From Hymenolepis diminuta (taxonomy: Eukaryota; Platyhelminthes; Cestoda; Cyclophyllidea; Hymenolepididae), in contig CAADRB010000020.1 of NCBI GenBank assembly GCA_900708905.1, positions 1,196,626 through 1,260,625 of the forward strand: a stretch of DNA of 64,000 nt, given 5' to 3'. Shown here in pieces: positions 1 through 10,998 of this stretch. Under the pieces are notes generated by a model. It was not told where the DNA came from and ran no database searches. It saw nothing but the letters and a program-made list of their open reading frames with translations. Made by a program: the position numbers and the translations under genes. Within the stretch, counting starts at the first letter, position 1. Every line of letters starts with the position of its first letter.

Positions 1-385
1 AACGCTTATTCCCCTTCCAATTCCCTATTTGTTCTTATTCCTCTCTAATTCTTTGTCGGTTGTCTTCTAAGGAAACAATGAATGGAGGTCACAAATTTAA
101 GTTCAAACTAATAACGGCTAACAGAAGGGAACTACAGTCCCAAGAGTCGAGTGCCGATCAAAATCTATAGTGTAAAAGCAGTTAGAATACGTGAGAGAAC
201 TGAGAGACTGGAACAGAGAAGGCTGAGAACCGTAACAGTGGATAAATTAAAAGGATCTGAGCGTGCGTTTGCGTTTATGAAGAGGGCCTTATATAGTTTT
301 ATAAAGTAGATGGAATTGCTCCGAACATCGCCGATCGGGGAACTGGACTCTAGTAACGTTCACTCAGGTAGCTTATCCTCCACTA

Positions 386-545
386 AAATAGGACACTTGA
401 GGACGCACGATGGTTCTCTACGAGGAACTTGAGGTCACCATAGGATTAAGCACTTTAAGTACCACTGTGAGCTTGGTAACAGTTTTGAGGTTGCCGCAAG
501 GTCAAACACTTCAAGTGTCACTGTGAGGTCGAGATAATTAGGTCT
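386..545 (+). repeat. Dispersed repeat, left copy of an inverted pair
   Basis: The segment around AAGTACCACTGTG and the following TTTTGAGGT matches, in reverse complement, the segment at 1988-2108. Within this copy the AC(T/A)T(T/C)AAGT..CACTGTGAG unit occurs twice, near 450-475 and 508-530, so it also has an internal partial duplication. No coding potential was seen. It could be the terminal inverted repeat of an old DNA element or simply two copies of one family in opposite orientation. Confidence 0.6.
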
Positions 546-1987
546 GAGATTAGTGATAGTCTGGATAAAGAATATGGAAACGCATAAGGACTCATGCTTC
601 ATGTTCAATACACAGGTCATATCTAACTCTTGATCTTATTTGAGAAAAGTCGTTGTTGCTCGTTAACCTTTAAGATTATTGATTTTGTAAGGGAATAGTT
701 CTAAATTTGACCCAGCCGCACTCTTAAAGTAGCTTTACTGATGGAATTAAGTACAAATTTTATTTGAAGGGTAACTCAAATACACTAGTTAATTAATTTA
801 GATTTTAATCAGACCGTGACAAAATTTCATTTTCGATTTCGTACTTAACTCCTGATCCATATTGCTCCTTCTTTGACATTTGCCTATCTTTCGTTTTAAT
901 GGATGCCCTTTTAATCATCAGATACTGTTGTTACCACCAGTCCGATTGGTCAACTTATACAATGCCACTTCGCATCAGTTTCACAATCGATTTAAATATG
1001 ACTAATGACTGAAATCGGCAGATCGCAGTATGAACACCACAGAACTACACGTAATCGTTACATGTCATCTCCGGTTCCTTATCCCTACTATTTCCTGATC
1101 GTCTCTTTCCATCAATAAAGCCCTCCGTTAATTGAATCTGTGCTCTCCTGATGACTCTGATATACTTAGTCCACTATAAATGTTACCTTTATCCATTAAC
1201 ATATCGCATACGCATATGGGTCTATGCTTACTGGTCGATAAAATGACGTCATTTATGTCATTTCTCTAATTTCTCCACTTCTGTAGGTATATTTGAGTGT
1301 ATTACTTAGCCCTCTATCCATTCATACCTCAGTTTAGTCGATTTTTTGAGTCCCATATTATAGCAAGCACCTTAATGCAAATATAACAGGATAGAACGAG
1401 AATCGGAGATTTTCGAAGTCCTGAGCAGAATTCGTAAAATTTCAGCGGTCATTAATTAGGCACTAGATTTTTCGATTACCATTCCCGCATGATTGTATCA
1501 TAAAATGAAGCCTTCTCCAAGTTACGTTAGTGGGTGAACATTAAGATAATAAGTATCTTACACTTAATGAGCATTTGCGGATAAGAGACATTTTTTAATG
1601 AACTGAGAGAAGCTGCCGTTTTTATGGCTTTATAACCAGGATTATATTAATATCATCCTGTAACTCATCCTCAAAAAATCCGATTACAAAATATTAGAGC
1701 CAAATTTCAAAGAAAACAATAAGATAGAGAAATTCTATCGAGCTAGTCAACCACGGCTTAAAGAAAGTGAGTGGAGCAAGAAAAGCGTACCGATAAACAG
1801 AGTTCAAGGGCGAAGGATTTGTTTTGTTTTGGGATAAGCAATTTCCACCCATTTGAACCACCTATCATCCTAATCAATATTGGAGTGCACGCAAGTAGAA
1901 TAACAATTGGGACAAAATCGCCATTGGTCCAGTAGTATTTACCAACTACGGTTATTACCTTTTGTCTTGGTTACCACTAATTACCTC

Positions 1988-2108
1988 TGAGGCCTTAGCA
2001 TCTCGACCTCAAGACTGCCACAAATTCCACAGTGGTACTTGGAGAGCTTAAACCCTGCAGTGACCTTAAGTTGCCTTGGAGAATCACCGTCTGTCCTAGA
2101 AGTGGCTT
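1988..2108 (-). repeat. Dispersed repeat, right copy of an inverted pair
   Basis: The reverse complement of this stretch aligns by eye with 386-545. Shared blocks are AAGTACCACTGTG, CTTGAGGTCGAGAT and TAGGACA. The similarity is interrupted by small indels, so the copies are old. Confidence 0.6.
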
Positions 2109-2563
2109 ATTTCAATTAGCATGATTGAACAACTTAAACGACCCTTAAGTGAGTGTTGTTATGGCTAAAGTTTCCCCCGATAAGCGGTATCCGGAACAGT
2201 TCCACCTTTTCATGTTCGCTAATGTATACTCCTTTGTAAACAAATATGTGGTACACAGCATACACCTTTATACGACTTGCATTTATATGAATAGTCTAAT
2301 AGCGGTTCGAGAATCGCGAACTTGAAAGCCGTTTGCATCTAGTTTTCCGATCAGAGAAATGCACAGACTTGATAAATGACTAGTAAATGTTCAGCAACTG
2401 ATAACTATAAGGAACTGGCCTTTTAATGCAGATATCAAACATAATATAGTCAACTAAGTATACGAGTAAAAATCAATTAACAATTTGTTGACTGAGAAAA
2501 GTTAAACATATCAAGATTGATATCAACAACCCCTTAGTCTAACCATCACAGGACACCAAGAAG

Positions 2564-2815
2564 ATGGACTATCAATCAAAAAACAACCGGATGAGCATTG
2601 GACTCAAACGTTCTATCTTCAAGAGGTTAAGAGCCAAATTAAAAAATGAGAACTATGTAAGGTTCTCAATTCCCTGTACAAAACTTGTACAAACGACTCC
2701 GTACTCAAAGAAGAACATTTCAGAGGAACTTTCCACTCTAAGGGCTACAAGCCAGTCTTTAAGTATCTCAAGCTTAAAGGAATTTACCGACGAAAAAACT
2801 CAACAAGAACCCTAA
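2564..2815 (+). CDS. Hypothetical 83-residue basic ORF, possibly a terminal exon
   Basis: I do not recognise this protein. It is an ATG-started open frame of 83 codons, rich in Lys, Ser and Arg, ending in TAA. A possible splice acceptor (CATCACAG) lies 12 nt upstream of the ATG and the frame stays open back to it, so it could be the last exon of a plus-strand gene. It ends about 30 nt before the 3' end of the convergent SAFB-like gene. No domain is visible, and in AT-rich DNA an ORF of this size can arise by chance. Confidence 0.2.
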   Translation: MDYQSKNNRMSIGLKRSIFKRLRAKLKNENYVRFSIPCTKLVQTTPYSKKNISEELSTLRATSQSLSISSLKEFTDEKTQQEP

Positions 2816-2845
2816 AGTGATGCATCTCAAAGTTCTTGCCCATTA

Positions 2846-5800
2846 TCATTTAACAAAGGAAATTGACTGTCTGCCAACAACAACAAAATAACAAAATTGA
2901 TGTAACCTACTAGGCTTATGTCCATAGTCAAAGACCTTTTCAGTTCTTCTGGGTTCATTTTGAGGCGGAATCGATTCAGTCACCGATGGCATCATGTTCG
3001 AGTAACTAGACCGGTCATTCCCACCGGAACGACGCGAATAAAGGTATGCCGATGAAGATGACATTTGTTGATGTTGAGGTGGAGGAGGCGCAGGACGGTG
3101 AGCGTAATCATCATTTCGGCTTCTTTGAGACCTCTCCATTGCCGGTGGTGGGGGTGATAGTCGTCTCGAGTATCGAACGGGACTTCTTGACTCATTCAAG
3201 TCACGCGGTGGACGATGACGCAGAGGTGAACGTGACCGCCTTGGCGACCTTGGTCGTCTTAGCGGCGATCTCATCTCCGACCCGAGTCGTCTTCGAGACG
3301 AGGAGTGGGAAGATCTCCTAAAGAGAGAAAGAATCAGAAAAGACAATCGCGAAGGGATCAGTTATTTAGCGCTCTTATCAACTCAAGATCTAGGCCATCA
3401 TTAGTTGACATTGAGTGGAAGAAAATTCCTCTGGAGAACGGTCCTTATTAAGGTCTCAGACCACAAGCGCACATCTTTTGCTCTCTCCCCAAGCCAATCA
3501 GTAAAAGCGTTTTAAACGCTCATCTTAATTAATGGCCTAGGATCATAGAACCCTCAAGGTGAGATACGCGAAATCCGTCACCTCACCTTTGTTACCCAGA
3601 CCTAACCAGTTCATGACCTCCAAATGAACAAGTTCAACGCCGCGTTACCGATCTCTTAATTTCCCTAATTAACTCGTCAATGCAATTAGCTGCTAACACC
3701 AAAAAGCAAAGCTTTACAGCTAAATATCTTCTCTCCACAGCCTAAATTTATACCCATACTCTCCTTTTGAAAGATGAGTGGCCAAGCGTCTAAATATTTG
3801 TCAATATTGGAAGAAAAAGTATCTTCAGATTTGCAATTTGAAGAGAGAAACATGGTAGAAAAAGATATGAGAATCACCCTTTCAGTTTAAAATGACATTC
3901 ACAAGAAGGCAGTTTTTTCATGTCAATCAGGAGAAGAGTACACAACATCTAGATAGATGGGAGGTATACTGGAGTAACTTCAGATAACCGCGTGCAATCA
4001 TTAGTGAAGTTAGGCACTTACCTCATGACTTCATGTGCACGTTGACCACTGCACCACAAGCACACTACTATAAAGTAAATGTACATTGAACAAAAGTCAG
4101 GTAGCAAAACCAATTAAGTCCGATTTAATACTTCAAAAGCCCAGAAAACAGTTAACAGAAATTAAAGTTAACACAAACACTCAGATTAGATTTAAAACGA
4201 AAATACGGCTTCGCATGGTATGACCTCTAATCATAACAGCATTTTGAGGTAATTAAATTAGGCGTTCCTCTGTTATGAAGATTAGTTGTCCATGCCAACA
4301 TTTTTTGCATACGAACGGGTCTAGAACCCGGAAAAAGCCAATTTTTACAAATTTTGAAAATTCCTAGTCATAAGTCCTTTCAAACTTTGAACGGGAGAGT
4401 ACAAGAGGAAGACATCCACAAGCCCGCGCATGAGAAAAACAAGCATTCAATTGTCCCTGTGTTGACTACGTTTTACACATTCCAACCACGGTGAGTGGAC
4501 CTCCGACTCATGATAAAATTGCATTGTTTAATAAATTACGCACGATTTTAAAATGTCATTAAATTAACTTGCCAGCTGATATCCAGATTATCATGTCGTC
4601 TGCCTGAACTTGAAGGGCGATCGTCCCTAGAAGATCTGCTATAACTCCCATAGCGTCTACTGTTGCTGCCGTAGGATCGACTTTCAACAACAGGAGGTGA
4701 AAGGTATTGATCATTGTGGTAAAGCGATTCATAATCCCGAGAACGTTCATATCGCATAGAACTATCATATCTATCATCATCCTCGTGATAGCGTGATCTA
4801 CCCCTATGTTCCCCCATGGAATACCTCACTGGTATTTCCTCTTCTCGACGTCTGTACACAACAGGAGGAGGTGGTTTAGAGGGGTAATGTCGAGAGGATA
4901 ACTCCTCCCCTGGAGAATAAGAATACCCGGGCTCACGACGATAATAACCATCGTCATAGCGCAGTTCATCATAAAACTCCTCCCTCCGGGGTCTGCTTGA
5001 ATGGGATTCTCTCAGACTTTCCCTCTCGGGATAGGACCGTCGAACGTGTTCCTCATAGTGGGTCGGTGGTTCCTGCTCCATATAACGAACTCTGAGAAAC
5101 ATTTCATCACTGATAATAGAGGGGGCTTACCGAGAAGGATGTAGTGGTGGCGTTCTACGCCGAGGTGATCTGTAACAACTTGATTTCGGACTTGGTTCAC
5201 GATAAGACTCTCTAAGCCGAGGTAGCTAAATAACAAAGACAGGAGATTGTGGAACATGGACATTTGGTTTAACATGAACACAACACAAAAGGCAGAGAAA
5301 GGGTTTTAGAGCACTTCTTGGGCACTTTTCGTGGTGTACTGAAGACACTCGAAAAGGGGCTGTTTGATTAGACTCACTGCTTTCGCCCGAGAACGTTCCT
5401 CCTCCCTAGAAGTCCGTGGTTTTGGTACCAGTTTTCGGGATCTTTTTCGGATTGGAGATTTGGGACGAGGGCGCGAACGGCTATCCTTTGTTTTAGAGCT
5501 CGCTATGTCATGAGCTTTTTGAAGCGTACGCTTCAATTGCGATTTCGCCAAGGTTGTAGTATGAACAGCAGGTTTTTTAGCATGTTCTTTTGAATGGCGA
5601 GTAGGTTTAATTATTTCACGCCTAGAACGTTGCGTAGATGAAATGGGTGGCTTCTTAACAGAGGAAGTGGGCTTTGCATGACGAGTTGAATCGGGACGTT
5701 TACCTAACACAAAATATGGTCACTCATTGCGCAAGAGACTACGTACCTCCAAGATAATGACGTCTTGATTTCGATGACACCATAGAATTGACTGCAGTTT

Positions 5801-7091
5801 GATTCCCAGGAGTAGTAGAAAGGCGATTTTTTTCCAAAGCTAATGGTTTCTTTTGAGGAGCATTTGGAATTTGCTCTGTCTTCTCAACTTTAATAGTCCT
5901 ACCATTGTATTCTGTTCCGTCAAGTTTCTTGATACACATTGAAGCATCTTCTGGAGTTGCAAGAGTCAAGAAGCCGACACAGCCACCGGGTCTTCGTTTA
6001 CTCACCAAGATTTTTCCGGAAATAACGTTGCCGTAAACACTGAAGTGTTGTTTTAATTCCGCTGCCTTGGTTGTAGGCTTTAAATTGCTCACCCGAAGGA
6101 AAGTAAGGATGTTTGCGATAGTAATATTTCTACTTGGTGATCTATCTGCAGATTTATCCTGGGACTTTGGCTCCTCTGTTTGACTACTGTTGATACTGGT
6201 GGACTGCAACTTTACACTGAAACGAAAAGGGAAGCCGAATGAACCGATAATATTTAGCTTGGTTCCACAATCCACATATGATTCACAGGGGGATGACAAA
6301 CCTGTCCTCTTGTGTAGATTTGATTGATTCCTTTAATTCTTCATCTTTGGGCTTTTGTTCCTCTGTGGAATCTTTTACCTGAGTACTCGAAAGAGTCTGG
6401 GGTTCTTCAATATCATAATCCAAATCATTCTCGGTTTCCCCAACACCGACCACGAACGTGGTAGTGTCCTCAATTTGATCAACTGCATCTTCTTTTGTCT
6501 TGTCTTCGAGTTCCAAAGGTTCTGGTATGCCAATAGATCCCTCCGATACGGCTGTTAGATGGGATTCTATTTTTTCCTCATTGTCAGTGGTTTCTTGGAA
6601 ATTCGTTACGTTATTATCAGACGCATTTATCTCTTCTGGAGAATATTTATTTTTTGTTAAATGGCAATAGATACATAAATCAAGTTTATAGAACCCTTTA
6701 ATCTTTTACGACCAGAATTGCGTAACAGAAATTGCAGAAAAGTATTTCATTAAGGAATAAATTAGCATAACGTTAGCTTACCAATTAGCACATCATCAAC
6801 CGGAGTTTCTGACTACAGAATAAATATCTAAGGAGAATTAGGATTTACCTTAGCATCGCTATCTTCCATGATCAACATCGTTTCCACCTCATCGGGTTTA
6901 CTGAAATCATATGTCAATGGATCACGACCTTCTTTCAAAATAATCTAGAAAAATAACCAACAAAATAACAAACTTACTTCTCTCAGACGTTCCATTAGAA
7001 CTGGCTTCATACCACTCTTATCAGCTCCACGCTTTGCCAACTCCCTACGGAGCTCTACAACTTTCAGATCGCCGAGAAGACGCTGCGACAT
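2846..7091 (-). CDS. SAFB-like protein (SAP domain, RRM, Arg/Ser-rich tail)
   Basis: Scaffold-attachment-factor-B-type nuclear protein. SAP domains of this family bind AT-rich DNA and the RRM binds RNA. Exons that I can place (minus strand): 7091-6978, 6944-6849, 6812-6782, 6635-6302, 6216-5747, 5703-5378, 5225-5131, 5091-about 4569, and 3317-2846. The first eight join with GT/AG sites and matching phases. The N-terminus (LGDLKVVELRRELAKRG, then GMKPVLMERL) is a SAP helix-turn-helix. An acidic stretch follows. The RRM is at about residues 230-305, with RNP2-like LRVSNL and RNP1-like GGCVGFLTL. The C-terminus is rich in Arg, Ser, Tyr and Pro. The start is the ATG immediately before the SAP domain. 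The junction between the eighth and ninth exons does not keep phase with the sites seen, so a small exon may be missing. The true stop is also uncertain because GTAGGT, a possible donor, lies in the last exon. SLTM is an alternative family name. Confidence 0.82.
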
Positions 7092-7387
7092 TATCCAATC
7101 TTGAAACACTGACGAATTTAAACAAACGCGTTAAATAATAAACCCAATAAACACAAATTTGAAATGCACAGAACCATGTCTCAAAAAATATCAGAAGTAT
7201 AGATCACAAATTTAAAAGATGCTCTATTATGATTGAATGGTAAGTTTCTAATAACTCTCAAAAGCATTCCGGAAAACCGTAAAAATGAATGTCTTCCTAA
7301 TACTCAATATCCTTACGCATGGACATTTTATGAACACAAGACAAATTGCATTAGTAAATTATTTCAAAGAAAAAGACGTTGACATGG

Positions 7388-7403
7388 ATATATATATATA
7401 TAT
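7388..7403. repeat. (AT)n microsatellite
   Basis: A run of alternating A and T, about eight units, lies just upstream of the SAFB-like gene start. It is a simple repeat with no assigned role. Confidence 0.9.
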
Positions 7404-8507
7404 TCAGAGAACGTTCTTATTATTACACTGAAGTCAAAACAGAATTTGGACCATAAAATTTGAGATACAATGTTTTCTAAATAACGAATTGTATGGTTCT
7501 TACCCAGACATTTCAGATATTTTCCCCTATATTTATTTCATTTAATCATTCAGATTGTGCATCACTTTCGGATGCGATGGCAGAATGAAATGACGACCTT
7601 AGATCCCATTGAGGTTCTTGAATGCTCACAAACCTACAATTTTAATTCTTGGCTGCCTAATGTGCTGTCATAGTGCAAGATTTATTCTTATAAATATTCA
7701 AAGGGTGCATTAATCTGGATGGGTGGAAGAAAATAGAAAGAGGGCGTTTTTATATTCTACATCATTAAATTTCATCATTTGCGATTTAAAAATATTTTAA
7801 ATAATTCTATAGCCCAAACCCTCTGATCACAAAACGTACTTGAATATGGGAATTTCTTTATTTTTGATAAATAATCGTCACAACTCATCACTAAGTTGCA
7901 TATGAGGAAGCATTATATTGTTATATTAATTGTCTCCATCAAATGAATAGTATCCAAATAAAAAGTTAATTATGTACTTTATTCTTATCAAAGTAATGAA
8001 ATATCTGATTTATTCGTGAATCTAATCACCTATTTAGAGTTTGTTGAACATCTAAAATTCCTGAACATATTTTTTAGGATCAGCTCAGGGATCTTGGCCA
8101 TTTTTACCACTGGCACATCTGTGTTGGTAGTATTGGAAGCTGGTCACAACCGCTTAAAGAGGCTTAAAGTTTCTGAGTACTTACTGAAATAGCTAAAACC
8201 CCGTCTCAAAGCCTCTGAATTACCAAGCCCAACAATCAACCCCATGTCGAGAGATTGTGAATGTGTCTTTGTGGCCAGTACAATAGTCGATCCATGGTTT
8301 GGGAAGTTTTTTGCCAAAGAATATTAGCTAATGAGTCCAACCTAGTGGTTAGACTAAGGTGTCGATAGTGTGAGGAGCTGTTCTATATTACGGAATTTGA
8401 TTTGTTGAGCAAGATCGCTAATATCTCAATTGGCGGTATTACTACTATTGCCAATGTGAGAGAAGGTTCAGAAGTCTTCACTCTAATATTGGGAGCGCGA
8501 TTATAAC

Positions 8508-8844
8508 TGTTATAGTCAGCAGGTGTCTATCAATATCTGGTGATCGGAAATAATTGACTGGTGATAAGATCTCCACTATAGTGTCCACAGGTGGTCCCTC
8601 TGTGTGCTTGTGTGTTTGTACATAGATACCTAAACTTGCGTCTATCATCACGCCGAGACTCCGACAACGAGACATGACTGACGTCTAACGATGAAATGTC
8701 TTGTATGTAAAACCAATTTACTTATAAATAAATTAGGGTGGCCTGTCTGCCACCTCCGAACTGATCTGGCTACATGAGTACCTTAACTAATTCCATCCAA
8801 TCGATCGGTGGGGCCCCGGTAGACTTAACATTATTACGATAACA
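8508..8844 (+). repeat. LTR-like dispersed repeat, copy 1
   Basis: A 337 bp unit starts TGTTATAG and ends CGATAACA, i.e. with short inverted termini TGTTAT/ATAACA as in retroviral-type LTRs. A second copy, same orientation and clearly similar over its whole length, is at 31923-32250. Shared blocks include AAGATCTCCACTATAGT, CATGACTGACGTCTAACGA and GCCACCTCCGAACTGATCTGGC. An AATAAATT motif lies in the 3' half. No gag or pol coding region adjoins it, so a solo LTR is the best reading. Confidence 0.65.
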
Positions 8845-10332
8845 AATCTGCGTTTAAGCACATTTATCCTTCAGTTGGACTTTCATTTTATCTTATTATA
8901 ACTCTGTTATTGTTGCAAAAGGTTTTCACAGAGAGTGAAATAATGTACTTAATTAAAGAATTTGTAAATATGCTCCTCTTCTATCAGAATTTGTGCTGCA
9001 AATGTCTTACTTGATTGTAGTTGTAATAGGTACAATATACAATTTCGAATCTCTTTTTTAACGTTTTGATGGACGAATATTTATTTATATACTCAAATAC
9101 GTTCGATAACATGTTCGATTATTAATAAGCGCAGAGGTCTTGAGAAATTACCATGTCCTGCTTTTCTGGAGTAAAGGCAGACTCAGATTTACAGGTCATT
9201 GCAGCTCCGAATTGATATTTTCTCCATTAGACAATCAGTTTCGCCTTAAAATATCTGTGATGAATGATATTTTTGCATATTTTTAATGGCTTTGAGTAGA
9301 ATAAAGAGTAATTCAATTCCGCTTATTATTTAATACTCATCTTCTTTGTATTCCGCCACAATGCAAAGGTATATATGAAATAACGTAGTGGCTGCACCTT
9401 TATGTGCCTTTTCGATTCATTTTCGTTATTAAACCTCCCACAAATTTGCCTAACATCCTTCTATCTTCTTTTTCAGCTCACTAGCTACGAAACAGACATT
9501 TTTTTCTTTTCTGAGACCGTGTTTGTGTCAAGTTGTATCCTTTCTTCTCATCGGATTTGTAATGACTAACAACTCTACAAGAAATATGTTATCCTTTATT
9601 ATCTACACTTAACCTATAACCTTCTCACGGTAATAGTTTAGCTGCTCAAATTTACTCATTTAACTCTCAATTTTCACCGTATTCCCTTTTCTGATTAAAA
9701 AGTGATGATTTAATACACCGCAAATGTCCAAGTGCAGATACATGTCTAGAAACGTGTCCAACAGCCAATGTTTTGTGAACTGAAAGCCCTTCTATATAGC
9801 TGAGAAAGCTAGGAAGTCTAGTTTCTGCAGCTATGAAATATCTGCTAGCAAGATATCTTTAGGCTACAGTTGACTCAGACCCGAGAAAAAGATGAGACAG
9901 AATGCACTTACTCCAAAACACTCTTAATTTAACAACGTTTTTTTATAGGAATATATGTACTCATTTTATTGAGGGTTGGAGATCAAAATTCCGGATAACC
10001 ATTTTTTTATTCCAAGTAACTGTCATGCATCAGGAGTGATATCCGCCCGCATATTGATAAGAACTATTGGCGATTTAGAGAGCCTATGGGAATTGGTAAT
10101 CCAGAGACAAAACAACTCCGCAGTATCCAATCATAATGACAGAATAAATCCATCCCTTTTTCCTGCTAGATACACTTCATTTATTCTCTTACCGACCTTT
10201 GTCTTATTCATACAGCAGCAATTAGCAAAGGGGTTGTCGAACGCGGAATTTCATAATCTGCTATGTTTTTAGGGCTTGCAGCTCCACGAATTCCTCTCAG
10301 ATCACATTCAAAATCCTTTCTGTGATGTAATA

Positions 10333-10545
10333 GCTGGTCTACGCTTGTCCCACACTACAGAAGATGGTAGCGCCCATTGTGGTAAGATGGCTGCTTACCC
10401 TTGCCTTTCTATGCTTTACTTTTCCTAGGTCTGTCATTCTATACCTCATGATCTTATAGATATTTATGTCATTACACTCTATATTGATTTATCTAATAAA
10501 TATTCATTTAGACCATGCTTCCTACAATAACCTCCGCTATCTGCT
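10333..10545 (+). repeat. Dispersed pyrimidine-rich repeat (family B), copy 1
   Basis: This stretch shares the ordered blocks CTTATAGA, a TTTATG-type block and ACCATGCTTCCTACAA with stretches near 13770-13975, 23375-23560 and 39485-39670. Copies are diverged and non-coding. Boundaries are approximate. Confidence 0.45.
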
Positions 10546-10998
10546 ATTATTAAGTCGACCCGTGTCCAACGAAATAAGACCTGAGATACAATTTTGGAAC
10601 ATAATTTTAGTAGCAGTGATATAAGTATATATTAACGGCATGTTTAAGTTATCATCATGTTCAATAAGATGACACACGCACGTATGTAGTGACATACACG
10701 GGATGTCAGTGTAGGAGTAGTAACATAACCACAATTTTTATCATTACCAATAAATAATGAGCGACGAAAAAGAGGGAGAAGGGACGGAGGGGAGGTTTAC
10801 CCATTAGAAGATAGAATGGCTTTAAATTCAGTCCCAAATCAATCGATGGCCTAAGAGTATTCACACAGATAGAGAAGAAAAATGAAAAAGCGAGAACCAA
10901 TAACGTCTTTTAAGTTACCGATCAAACAGGGGAGAAAAAAGGAGGATTAATGACATCGGGTTTGGAAGATGGTGTTAAGATTTTTCTGTTTCTGTGGT

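Larger units (their letters stand above)
1..2563. other. Gene-free flank with dispersed repeats
   Basis: No convincing coding exon is visible in this stretch; open frames are short and have no recognisable motifs. It contains two inverted copies of a roughly 120-160 bp sequence (near 386-545 and 1988-2108) and a fragment near 675-745 of a repeat that recurs near 13410, 23665 and 31715. The rest is AT-rich sequence with no structure I can assign. Confidence 0.6.
7092..10998. other. Intergenic region between GRB2-like 3' end and SAFB-like 5' end
   Basis: No coding exon was recognised. It holds an LTR-like repeat (8508-8844) and a copy of a pyrimidine-rich dispersed family (about 10333-10545). 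The short ORFs here have no recognisable domain. The SAFB-like promoter should lie within the first kilobase upstream of 7091, but no clear TATA element was identified. Confidence 0.6.

Noticed and set aside
3046..3321. 91-codon plus-strand ORF opposite the Arg/Ser-rich exon
   Set aside because: It is the complement of the Arg/Ser-rich coding stretch; such sequence often leaves an opposite frame open by composition.
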